DNA from: JBBPYA01 sp038200385
GTDB lineage: Bacteria > Actinomycetota > Actinomycetes > Mycobacteriales > Geodermatophilaceae
Direction: 5' to 3'
Length of the DNA stretch: 16,381 bases
NCBI GenBank assembly: GCA_038200385.1
Contig: JBBPYA010000151.1
Location: forward strand, 1 to 16,381
Shown: piece by piece, positions 7,401 through 13,058 of the stretch
How positions within the stretch are numbered: position 1 is the stretch's first letter
How the letters are laid out: each line of letters begins with the position of its first letter
Position numbers and translations under genes: made by a program
Notes under the pieces: generated by a model
What the model was told of the DNA's origin: nothing
Database searches by the model: none
Seen by the model: only the letters and a program-made list of their open reading frames with translations

Positions 7401-7996
7401 GCCACGTGCCCCTCCAACCGGTCCAGGGCGTCCTGCGGCCGCCCGAGGGCCAGCAGCGCGTCTGCGAGGTCCTCGGTGGCGCCGAGTCGGACCTCCTCCA
7501 GCCGCTGCGCCTCGCCGCGGGCGAACGGCCGGTCGGCGAGATCCCCGAGCGCCGGCCCCCTCCACAGGGCCAGCGCGCCGTGCAGGGAGCCGGCGGCCGT
7601 GGCTGCCTCACCGTCTACGAGTGCCCGACGTCCCGCGGCCACCAACTCCTCGAACCGGACGGCGTCGACACGGGCGGGCGCGGACTCCAGGACGTAACCG
7701 CCGTCCCGGCTGCGGAGCCGGGGCCCCTCCACGTCGGAGCCCGCAGCGGCCGCCCCGAACGCCCGCCGCAGCCGAGACACCAGGCTCTGGAGCGTCGCGT
7801 GGACCGCGGGCGGCGGCGACTCACCCCACAAGTCGTCGACGAGCACCTCGACTGGGACGACATGGTTCACCCGGAGCAGGAGCGAGACGAGCAGCGCCCG
7901 CTGCTTAGCGCTACCGAGCTCGACGACCCGATCGCCCGCGGCGATCTCGACGGTGCCGAGCACACGGAACTCGACGCCGCACCCCTGGGGATTCAT
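4466..7996 (-). CDS. SARP/BTAD transcriptional regulator with degenerate cyclase-like domain and STAND ATPase
   Basis: This large cytoplasmic regulator has 1176 residues. In order it shows an OmpR-type winged helix (about 8-95), a BTAD helical domain (about 105-255) and a class III nucleotidyl-cyclase-like region (about 273-425). An NB-ARC/STAND ATPase follows, entered through LTSFVGRKREL (450-460), with Walker A GPGGSGKT (477-484), Walker B LMLLLDN (551-557) and LATSRE (582-587). Last come a winged-helix region with MDWSYGLL (703-710) and about 380 residues of helical, TPR-like repeats. In the cyclase-like part one Asp survives (FLFLDA) but the second metal Asp is not visible (HTGTAF) and the usual VNRAAR is LDRTAR, so catalysis is unlikely. 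The ATG at 7994-7996 has GGGAGGAG just upstream; a longer frame to 8971 runs through the divergent gene and is rejected. It probably activates the facing operon and its own gene. Confidence 0.9.
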   Translation of the reverse strand: MNPQGCGVEFRVLGTVEIAAGDRVVELGSAKQRALLVSLLLRVNHVVPVEVLVDDLWGESPPPAVHATLQSLVSRLRRAFGAAAAGSDVEGPRLRSRDGGYVLESAPARVDAVRFEELVAAGRRALVDGEAATAAGSLHGALALWRGPALGDLADRPFARGEAQRLEEVRLGATEDLADALLALGRPQDALDRLEGHVARHPLRERPWGQAMLALYRLGRQADALHAFQRVRRVLADELGVEAMPELRALTERILHQDPDLIAPPDPGRHWTGDVVAFLFLDAGKEEDLARVRAVLLSEVESRSGEVVGHTGTAFRTAFPTVAAALGAAIAVQRGRRGGRGTTDRRGVRMAVHAGAADRRGGSWIGRSLDRTARLLAAAAPGQMVCSHVAAELGQDDLPQGTSLIDLGEHRFGDLARPERVYQIAHSDLPADFPALRTYAVSRHNLPAALTSFVGRKRELDEVVSLIATSRLLTLTGPGGSGKTRLALQAAGAVLGSHPDGVWFVELAQIRDPGLVTDEVVTSLGLLPGPLARSGNPLDRGLCDHLHDSRLMLLLDNCEHVVESAAWLAQAILTRCPDVTVLATSREVLGVPGEVVWKTPGLSLPAEQASSVEELTGSDAVALFCDRAQVARPGFGLSAANSAAVARICRRLDGIPLGLELAAGKIRVLGAHQVAARLDDRFRLLTDGSRTAVPRHQTLRAAMDWSYGLLPGPEQAVLRRISVFRGPFTLDAAEAVAGDVPPESTSGPAFEVLALLTRLVDKSMLSVVVAVGDEPEVRYRLLETIREYAGQELANAGEWDDARTRHRDYFLGMADDWATASDYWNWWSWLRSLEADHDNFTAALEWSQTTGDDDALLRLATAHWPYWYWGEKLDWRRWLVDAIGRCVTPGPARVEALIALASLLMRSGAEPARYQPLFAEARKVALSLPDGQSVAQVDFYRAHVLLSSGDPRAAEGLLRGAIGRSTNTDFLGWCHWALGWIALTDGHDRSAVEFDTALELADGADDESLRAHVGSAIALVAALGDDPDTAAAMAARAVRSAERIVGAPRVLMMALAHTSQAAVLSRDDRAAAPVSRLLRILRDIGVTHWADEALDVAGLVLADRSPREAAVALSASRPIGDGDGRLGPMRERLVHCGSRLAETLGPQVWDNAVQRAGAMSVEQAISRALAALTLQR

Positions 7997-8023
7997 GGCT
8001 CCTCCCGGCCCACTCGAGGCCGG

Positions 8024-8029
8024 ATAGTA
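8024..8029 (-). promoter_or_regulatory. Candidate -10 element of the SARP regulator gene
   Basis: On the minus strand these bases read TACTAT, matching the actinobacterial -10 pattern TAnnnT. It lies 27 bases upstream of the regulator ATG, leaving room for a short leader and the GGGAGGAG ribosome binding site. There is no good -35 hexamer; the direct repeats at 8033-8061 occupy the -35 region, as expected of an activator-dependent promoter. Confidence 0.45.
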
Positions 8030-8032
8030 CCC

Positions 8033-8061
8033 GCGCCCGCACGGCGCAAGGTCCGCGCAAG
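8033..8061. promoter_or_regulatory. Heptamer direct repeats at 11-bp period: putative SARP operator
   Basis: GCGCAAG occurs at 8044-8050 and again, identical, at 8055-8061, separated by 4 bp. A 5-of-7 match, GCGCCCG, lies exactly 11 bp earlier at 8033-8039. SARP activators are known to bind tandem heptamers with 4-bp spacers on one face of the helix, close to the -10. The repeats sit in the divergent gap between an SARP-type regulator and its facing operon. To the right, a weak -10-like GATGCT (8071-8076) starts 9 bp after the last repeat; to the left TACTAT lies 3 bp from the first. Confidence 0.6.
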
Positions 8062-8107
8062 CGGAGCACCGATGCTCGTGACACGAACCGAAGGGAGGGC
8101 GGGACAC

Positions 8108-8950
8108 ATGGGCGGGGTGACCACGTTGCACGAGGCCCGAACCGCGCTGTCGGCGGTGGCGGCCCGCACCGCTGACCTCATCGGCGCGTCGCCCGACACG
8201 GCCGCCGCGATCCCGGGCTCCCCCTGGACGGTTCGGGAGGCGGCGGTGCACCTCGCCGTGATCGGCGTCCGGTACGCGGGAATGGTTCACGGCGAGCCGA
8301 TCCAGTACCCGCCACTGGCCCCCGAGGACTGCGCGCGTCGTGACGACGAGCTCAACGCCGACATCGCGGAGCGCCGACCGTCCGAACTCGCCGCCCTCGT
8401 CCGCGACGGCACCAAGCGCCTCCTGGCGGCGACCGCGTCCTGCGAGGACGCCCGTGACGTCCTCTTCGACGGCGGGGTCGTCCTGCCGATCCGACATCTT
8501 GTCGGCATCGCGGTTGCCGAACACCTGCTGCACGGCTACGACATGGCCGTCGCCACGCGCCGGCCGTGGCGGATCGACCCCGACCACGCCGTTCAGGGTT
8601 TCCTCGCGTGTCGCGCCCGCGACGGCCGTTGTCTCGACCCGCTGACGGGTGACGGACACGCGGCCTCCTACGTCGTCGAGCTCACCACCGGTCAGCGGTA
8701 CGCGGTAGGCCTCACCGACGGTGAGCACCGCATCGACGAGCCGGGTTCGCTGACGGTGGGTTGCACGGTCACAGCCGATCCCGTCGCGCTCCTCCTCGTC
8801 GGCGCGCACCGTCTGAGCCGGTGGGCCGGCATTGCACTGGGGTTGTTGCGTGCCGACGGGACCCGGCCCGAGCTCATGCTGAGTCTTGACGACCTGTTCC
8901 GGTTCACGGGAGTTTGTGGACCCCATCCGACGCAGGAGGTAGTCCGATGA
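8108..8950 (+). CDS. Maleylpyruvate isomerase-family (mycothiol-dependent, DinB-like) protein
   Basis: The 280-residue protein combines an N-terminal DinB-like four-helix bundle (about 5-155) with a C-terminal SCP2-like domain (about 185-268), the architecture of the TIGR03083/MDMPI family. Candidate metal ligands are H48 in TVREAAVHLAV and E138 and H142 in AEHLLHGYD, the H...ExxxH pattern of mycothiol-dependent maleylpyruvate isomerase. Such proteins use mycothiol for isomerisation or thiol transfer, but many are of unknown substrate, so this is a fold-level call. The ATG at 8108 is preceded by AAGGGAGGG (8091-8099). An in-frame ATG at 8072 is less likely because it overlaps the presumed promoter. 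It is the first gene of a three-gene operon, diverges from the SARP regulator, and its TGA overlaps the next ATG. Confidence 0.85.
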   Translation: MGGVTTLHEARTALSAVAARTADLIGASPDTAAAIPGSPWTVREAAVHLAVIGVRYAGMVHGEPIQYPPLAPEDCARRDDELNADIAERRPSELAALVRDGTKRLLAATASCEDARDVLFDGGVVLPIRHLVGIAVAEHLLHGYDMAVATRRPWRIDPDHAVQGFLACRARDGRCLDPLTGDGHAASYVVELTTGQRYAVGLTDGEHRIDEPGSLTVGCTVTADPVALLLVGAHRLSRWAGIALGLLRADGTRPELMLSLDDLFRFTGVCGPHPTQEVVR

Positions 8951-9318
8951 ACTCTGTCCCCCAGGTCGCAACGCCGACGGTGTCGCTCACCCTCGACTGC
9001 GCTGATCCCGAGTGCCTGGCCGCCTTCTGGATCGCGGCGCTGGGCTACCAGCGGGTCGCCGCGGTGGATAACTTCGTCGTCCTCGGCCCGGCCGCCGGCA
9101 CAGGACCCAAGCTGGCCCTGCAGGGGGTACCCGAGCCGCGGCGGCCGAAGAACCGCATGCACCTCGACCTGTGGGTCGAGGACATCGAGGTGGACGCCGC
9201 CCGGCTCGAGGCGCTCGGGGCCACGCGGCTGCGGGACCAGCCGCTCGCCGAGCACGGCCTGCGCTGGATCCAGCTCGCCGATCCGGAGGGCAACGAGTTC
9301 TGCGTCGCCCGCGGCTGA
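8947..9318 (+). CDS. VOC family (glyoxalase-like) protein
   Basis: This 123-residue protein is a single vicinal-oxygen-chelate unit of the small glyoxalase-like type common in actinomycetes. Visible family features are the opening TVSLTLDCADPECLAAFWIAAL, the central MHLDLWVEDIEVDAARLEALGA strand-helix, and the ending RWIQLADPEGNEFCVA, whose Asp-Pro-Glu-Gly-Asn-Glu is typical of the last strand. VOC proteins include isomerases, dioxygenases, thiol transferases and resistance proteins, so the reaction is open. The start is fixed by AGGAGGT (8934-8940) six bases before ATG. That ATG overlaps the upstream TGA as ATGA, indicating translational coupling. An upstream in-frame start at 8914 would lie within the preceding gene with no binding site. 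Confidence 0.88.
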   Translation: MNSVPQVATPTVSLTLDCADPECLAAFWIAALGYQRVAAVDNFVVLGPAAGTGPKLALQGVPEPRRPKNRMHLDLWVEDIEVDAARLEALGATRLRDQPLAEHGLRWIQLADPEGNEFCVARG

Positions 9319-9360
9319 GCGGGCGTTCGTGTGGAGCACCAATCAGAGAAGGAGAGTCGC

Positions 9361-9783
9361 ATGACCCAGACAATGAACACCGAGACCGGTGCGATGACCG
9401 TCGTCGACGACTACGACGCGATCCGCTGCACCGTCCAGCTGTGCCTCGACGGGGAGGCCACCGGGGACGTCGAGAAGCTGCGGGAGGCATTCCACAGCGA
9501 CGCCCGAATGTTCGGCTCGCTCGCGGGCGAGCGCTACGACGTCCCCATCTCGGAACTGTTCGCCCTCGCCGCGAGCGCGCCCGCGGACACAGGCAACTAC
9601 CGCTCCCGCATCCTCGCCGTCCACCAGACAGGGGACGCCGCATTCGCGACCGTGGCGGAGGAGGGCTACTGGGGAACGGTGTCGTTCCTCGACTACCTCT
9701 CACTCGCGAAGATCGGCGGGACGTGGAAGATCGTCAGCAAGCTCTTCGCCCATGTCGGCGGCGAGCCGCCCGAGATGGGGTAA
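9361..9783 (+). CDS. NTF2-like (lumazine-binding/SnoaL-type) protein
   Basis: The 140-residue product has the small alpha+beta cone fold of the NTF2-like superfamily: an N-terminal helix pair (VVDDYDAIRCTVQLCLDGEA), the FHSDARMFG motif, a middle helix (PISELFALAA), and the strands SRILAVHQTGDAAFATVAEEG and SFLDYLSLAKIGGTWKIVSKLF. It most resembles the putative lumazine-binding branch found beside small enzymes. These proteins act as isomerases, cyclases, dehydratases or ligand carriers; the substrate is unknown. The ATG at 9361 is preceded by GAAGGAGAG; the in-frame GTG at 9331 is less well placed. It follows the VOC gene by 42 bp in the same operon, and a hairpin 49 bp after its stop may end the transcript. 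Confidence 0.85.
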   Translation: MTQTMNTETGAMTVVDDYDAIRCTVQLCLDGEATGDVEKLREAFHSDARMFGSLAGERYDVPISELFALAASAPADTGNYRSRILAVHQTGDAAFATVAEEGYWGTVSFLDYLSLAKIGGTWKIVSKLFAHVGGEPPEMG

Positions 9784-9832
9784 GGGCGACACCTCGCCAT
9801 CGCGTCGAGTGGCCACAGCCCACGCAGCGGTC

Positions 9833-9855
9833 GCAGCCCGCACAAGCCGGGCTGC
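9833..9855 (+). terminator. Putative hairpin terminator of the three-gene operon
   Basis: GCAGCCCG (9833-9840) pairs perfectly with CGGGCTGC (9848-9855) around a 7-nt loop, 49 bases after the NTF2-like gene. There is no T-tract, which is common for actinobacterial terminators. It also lies just beyond the truncated end of the leftward glycosyltransferase pseudogene. Confidence 0.45.
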
Positions 9856-9868
9856 AGCGGGATCAGGC

Positions 9869-10466
9869 TCACACGGCAAGGTCCCGACCGGTCGCAAAAC
9901 ACAGATGCAAGAACAGATAGAGCATCGTCCCGCCGGGATCGGGGCGAAGGCGGGCGTCCCGGCGCAGCACCTGCAGCGCTTCGGCGTACTGGCGCCAGAT
10001 CACCGGGTCGTCTCGCACGTCGAGGGCGGAGTCCGACGCCGCCGCGACGGACACATGCGGCCGCCCGGCACGCTCGGCGGAGACGCAGGCAGCGAACTCC
10101 AGCGACTCGCGTACCAGCAGATCCGGTGCCCACTTCCGCACAAGCTCCGTGAGATCGGGGAGCGCGGCACGGGCGGCGCCGCCGATGAACAACCGACTGA
10201 CCACCCACTGAAACCGAGCCGGACCCTGCAGATCCGGGAAGACCAGACCACCCGCGGCTCGCACAGAAGTTGGATGTAGCCCGGCTCGGACACCAGCCAG
10301 TCCAGGCCGACCGGAAAAGAACGGAAGCCGCGCTCTTCAACCACCGGACCGAACGACGCAGACGAGGCGAAAGCGACCTCATGGCCGGCGTCGCGCAGGC
10401 CGCCGTCACCGGCAGCAGCGGCTCAAGACTTCCTCGAGCCGGCAGCAACGAGAACAGCACCCGCAT
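9869..10466 (-). pseudogene. Glycosyltransferase (MGT/UGT-like, GT-B) pseudogene: two frameshifts, C-terminus missing
   Basis: The minus strand carries the N-terminal half of a macrolide-type glycosyltransferase broken over three frames. From ATG at 10464-10466 comes MRVLFSLLPARGSLEPLLPV. After a shift near 10396 it continues as RDAGHEVAFASSASFGPVV and RGFRSFPVGLDWLVSEPGY. After a second shift near 10258 it continues as GGLVFPDLQGPARFQWVV, KWAPDLLVRESLEFAACV and ERAGRPHVSVAA, to a stop at 9869-9871. The three pieces join into one normal GT-B N-terminal domain. The C-terminal nucleotide-sugar-binding domain is absent, so no activity is expected. Sequencing error could explain a frameshift but not the missing half. 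An IS21-family fragment lies directly upstream and may mark the rearrangement. Confidence 0.8.
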
Positions 10467-10477
10467 GAGACGCCCCC

Positions 10478-10621
10478 ACGGTCGCGACGCGACCGGCGGA
10501 CCTCGACATACCGAGCGACGGTCTTGGCAGCAACCACAGCAAGCTTCGCCGCCGACCACGTGCATTGCGTCGCGTCGAACGTCTCAAGAATCTCCATGAT
10601 CTCCCTACTCGACTTCGTCAA
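10478..10621 (-). pseudogene. istA: IS21-family transposase IstA, N-terminal stub
   Basis: From a TTG start (10619-10621) with GGAGG five to six bases upstream, the frame gives MTKSSREIMEILETFDATQC and then WSAAKLAVVAAKTVARYVEVRR. This is the N-terminal helix-turn-helix segment of IstA-type transposases (REIMEILEAFDLT...KTVARYVEVRD). Only about 48 codons remain. The frame then runs into the start of the glycosyltransferase pseudogene in a different frame. The integrase core and the IstB ATPase gene are absent. Confidence 0.7.
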
Positions 10622-10790
10622 CGCCCCTCCGATGAGCTCGTGGATGAACCACGACCTCACCGGCCAACCCGGGCGATGCGATGGACATCGACCTGGAGAT
10701 CCCGTGTCCGCCAACCAGGAACTCTCATATCCGTCAGCCGGGACTCAGCTGTCCGCCCACCGGGAGGATGCCCTGTCCGCTGTCAGTTTG
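10622..10790 (-). mobile_element. IS21-family left-end region with repeated TGTCCGC motifs
   Basis: Upstream of the IstA stub the motif TGTCCGC (read on +) occurs at 10705-10711, 10750-10756 and 10774-10780, the first two extended to TGTCCGCC. IS21-family elements are known to carry several copies of a transposase-binding repeat within their ends. The element edge is probably near 10785, but no partner end or target duplication is in the window to confirm it. Confidence 0.45.
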
Positions 10791-11171
10791 AACGGGTCGT
10801 CCCACCCCCTCAGTTACTCAATCGTTCCTCAGCACGTCCGTAGAGTGCCAACCCTGGCCACAGCCACCAAACGGCTTAAGCGCAGGTCAGCGGCCTGTTT
10901 CATCGACAGCCGCCGATCGCCAATCACGCCTGGGGAGTTCGCGATGTACTTCGACATGTAACGCGGGTGGGTCGACCGCCGTGTCGGGGTTGACCACGTA
11001 TCCCACCGGCAGGAAGCGGGGATAGTCCCGCCATGGCGGTGGTGGCCGCGTGCGGGCACGGCGAGCTACCTCAGGCCGGCCGAAATCGGCACGCTGCGAA
11101 CCGTGCGGCGCCTACCCTGGGTATTCCGGATCGATGTCGACGGTCCCGTTGTGGGAGGGGACCCGGCAGCT
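10791..11171. other. Intergenic region with no recognisable gene
   Basis: No protein family was recognised here on either strand. A minus-strand frame (about 11036 down to 10890) reads WRDYPRFLPVGYVVNPDTAV and looks coding-like, but it lacks a start and a known match; it may be another gene scrap. A perfect 12-bp palindrome, CCGCCATGGCGG, lies at 11028-11039. The right end should hold the promoter and ribosome binding site (GGGAGGGG, 11153-11160) of the following metallohydrolase gene. Confidence 0.4.
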
Positions 11172-12983
11172 GTGACCGTCAGCCGACGTCAGGTACTCCT
11201 GCTGGGTGTTGCCGCGGCGACGGCCTCGGCGTGCACCCGGCCGGGCAGCGGGACGGCCGCCGACCCCGGGCCCACGACCTCGGCGGCGGGGCCGGGTCTG
11301 ACGCCCGCGCCGGTCAGCATGGCGATGCACGTGCACGCCAGCTTCAGCGAGGGCGTCGCCAGCATGGACACCCACCTGGACCAGGCCCGGCGGACCGGGG
11401 TCGACGTCGTGTGGTGGACCGAGCACGACTTCCGGCAGCAGGCGCACGGCTACCGGAGCGCGGTCGGGTTCGACGGGATGGTCGAACCCGAGAACGGGCT
11501 GGACTGGACCTGGGCGGCCACCCGGTCCGGCGCGGTGGAGGCCGCCGAGGGCACGTTCGTCACCGACCCGCACTCCCCCGACGAGCCCGGCAAGGCGTTG
11601 CGGTTGACCGCCCGTGGCCCGAGCCGGAGCTGGGGCCGGCTGCAGTACGAGGGCAACGCCTACAACTCGACGTACTCCACGAGCATCGCCGGGACCACCC
11701 TGGAGCTGGACGTGCTCACCGAGTCCGTCGGCCCGGACGCCGAGTTGCTGGTGGAGGTGCTCTCGTCGTACCGGCCGGCCACGGCCTCGCGACCGGCCGG
11801 TGCGTACACGTTGCAGTACCGGGTCGGAACCCAGCAGGGCCGAACCACCGAGAACGGCGGTCTGCTCGGCGTCGTCGCGAGCCGGGCGCAACCCGGCTGG
11901 CAGCGGCTCACGCTGCGCCTGACCGATGACGTGGCCGCGCTCTGGCCGGACCTCGTCGCGGCGGACGCGGCGCTGTACCGGCTGCAGCTGGCGGTGCGGG
12001 CCCGCCGCGGGGCCACCGCGACGGCCGTCGTCGACCGGCTGCGGTTCGTGCGGACCGGGCGCGACGGCCAGCAGTCCCTCGCGCTGCAGGCCGACCTCAT
12101 CCAGCAGTACGCCGCCCGCTATCCGGAACTGCAGCAGTACCAGGGCTCGGAGCTGTCGCTGGTCCGGCACGTCAACCGCTTCGGCGGTACGGCGTTCCTC
12201 CCGGACTACGGGGACGCGCCGCCACGCAAGGACACGTCACTGAAGGCGGCCTCGGCCATGGTCGACCAGATCCACGCCCACGGCGGGCTGGCCTCGCACA
12301 ACCATCCGCTGGACGACGCCTACCCGGCCCCGGGCGCGCTGGGCGCGATGATCGTCGACACCGGCAATCTCGGGGCCGACCTGCTCGAGGTGGGTTTCGC
12401 CGGCGACGTCGAGGCCGTCACGCAGGCCTACGACATCGCCGCCCGCAACGGCATCTTCATCACCGCGACCGGAACGACCGACGACCACAGTGGGCAGGAC
12501 TGGCTGGGCCGCCCGCCCCGCTGGGTGACCCACGCGTGGGCCGCATCGGCCCAGGCGCCGGACCTGGTGGCCGCCCTCGCTGCGGGCCAGGTGTGGTTCG
12601 CCGATCCGGCCGGGTGGCGCGGCGCCCTGCAGATCGAGCTGGCCGGCCGACCCGCGATGGGCGGGGTCCTGGTGACCCGGGACTCGCGAGTGCCGTTGAC
12701 CGTCTCCGCCGACGAGCTCCCCGCGGACTCCACGGTCGATCTCGTCACCGGAGAGGTCGACTTCGCCGGGTCCGGTACGCCGGTGCCGGCGATCTCCACC
12801 GTCACGATCCCGAGCCGCAACGTCGGGCAGGGGCGGGTAGAGCTGGACTTCCAGCCGGGAGCCGGCCGCTACCTGCGCGCCGTCGTTCGGGACGGCGCCG
12901 GGACGGTCGTCGGGTTCTCCAACCCGGTCTGGGTACTGCCCGAGGCGCCGGCCACCGGTGTTCCGGCCCAGCGCCGGCTCTGA
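11172..12983 (+). CDS. Tat-exported CehA/PHP-type metallohydrolase lipoprotein
   Basis: The chosen GTG start gives 603 residues and places a twin-arginine signal at the N-terminus: VSRRQVLLLG (3-12) followed by a hydrophobic stretch and a lipobox-like ASAC with Cys21. Folded export and lipid anchoring are therefore likely. The mature protein has PHP-domain metal motifs: MHVHASFSEG (HxH at 53/55), WWTEHD (81-86), SHNHPLDD (HNH at 376-378) and GTTDDHSG (TDDH, 436-439). A beta-rich insert lies between the second and third motifs and a beta-sandwich tail at the C-terminus. This resembles the CehA/McbA family of metal-dependent hydrolases; phosphoesterase or carbamate/ester hydrolysis is possible and the substrate is unknown. 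A longer frame from GTG 11103 would bury the Tat signal. GGGAGGGG lies 11 bases before the chosen start. It converges on glnE with a 75-bp gap. Confidence 0.85.
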   Translation: MTVSRRQVLLLGVAAATASACTRPGSGTAADPGPTTSAAGPGLTPAPVSMAMHVHASFSEGVASMDTHLDQARRTGVDVVWWTEHDFRQQAHGYRSAVGFDGMVEPENGLDWTWAATRSGAVEAAEGTFVTDPHSPDEPGKALRLTARGPSRSWGRLQYEGNAYNSTYSTSIAGTTLELDVLTESVGPDAELLVEVLSSYRPATASRPAGAYTLQYRVGTQQGRTTENGGLLGVVASRAQPGWQRLTLRLTDDVAALWPDLVAADAALYRLQLAVRARRGATATAVVDRLRFVRTGRDGQQSLALQADLIQQYAARYPELQQYQGSELSLVRHVNRFGGTAFLPDYGDAPPRKDTSLKAASAMVDQIHAHGGLASHNHPLDDAYPAPGALGAMIVDTGNLGADLLEVGFAGDVEAVTQAYDIAARNGIFITATGTTDDHSGQDWLGRPPRWVTHAWAASAQAPDLVAALAAGQVWFADPAGWRGALQIELAGRPAMGGVLVTRDSRVPLTVSADELPADSTVDLVTGEVDFAGSGTPVPAISTVTIPSRNVGQGRVELDFQPGAGRYLRAVVRDGAGTVVGFSNPVWVLPEAPATGVPAQRRL

Positions 12984-13058
12984 GGGCTGCTGCGCGATCC
13001 GTCCAGGACGTCGTCATAGCCGGCCGCCCTCGCATAGCGCGCCACGACGCGAGCCGGA

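Noticed and set aside
6665..8107. Long + strand open frame continuous with the maleylpyruvate isomerase-family gene
   Set aside because: This is the antisense shadow of the regulator gene in high-GC DNA; residues are low-complexity Arg/Pro/Gly-rich and no family features appear before 8108.
7997..8971. In-frame N-terminal extension of the regulator up to 8971 (1501 residues)
   Set aside because: It runs antisense through the maleylpyruvate isomerase-family gene, has no domain, and the ATG at 7996 has a strong GGGAGGAG site and begins exactly where the winged-helix domain starts.
11028..11039. Perfect 12-bp palindrome CCGCCATGGCGG as an operator
   Set aside because: Short GC-rich palindromes are frequent in such DNA, and it lies more than 130 bp from the next start with no repeat partner.
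10829..11059. Minus-strand open frame of 76 codons with KYIANSPGVIGDRR
   Set aside because: No family recognised, no ribosome binding site; a competing frame in the same stretch looks equally coding-like, so neither can be supported as a gene.
12990..13058. Coding-like minus-strand peptide (DPARVVARYARAAGYDDV) just after the glnE stop
   Set aside because: GlnE already ends with its normal VFYA terminus and this stretch has no start codon or binding site; probably compositional chance.
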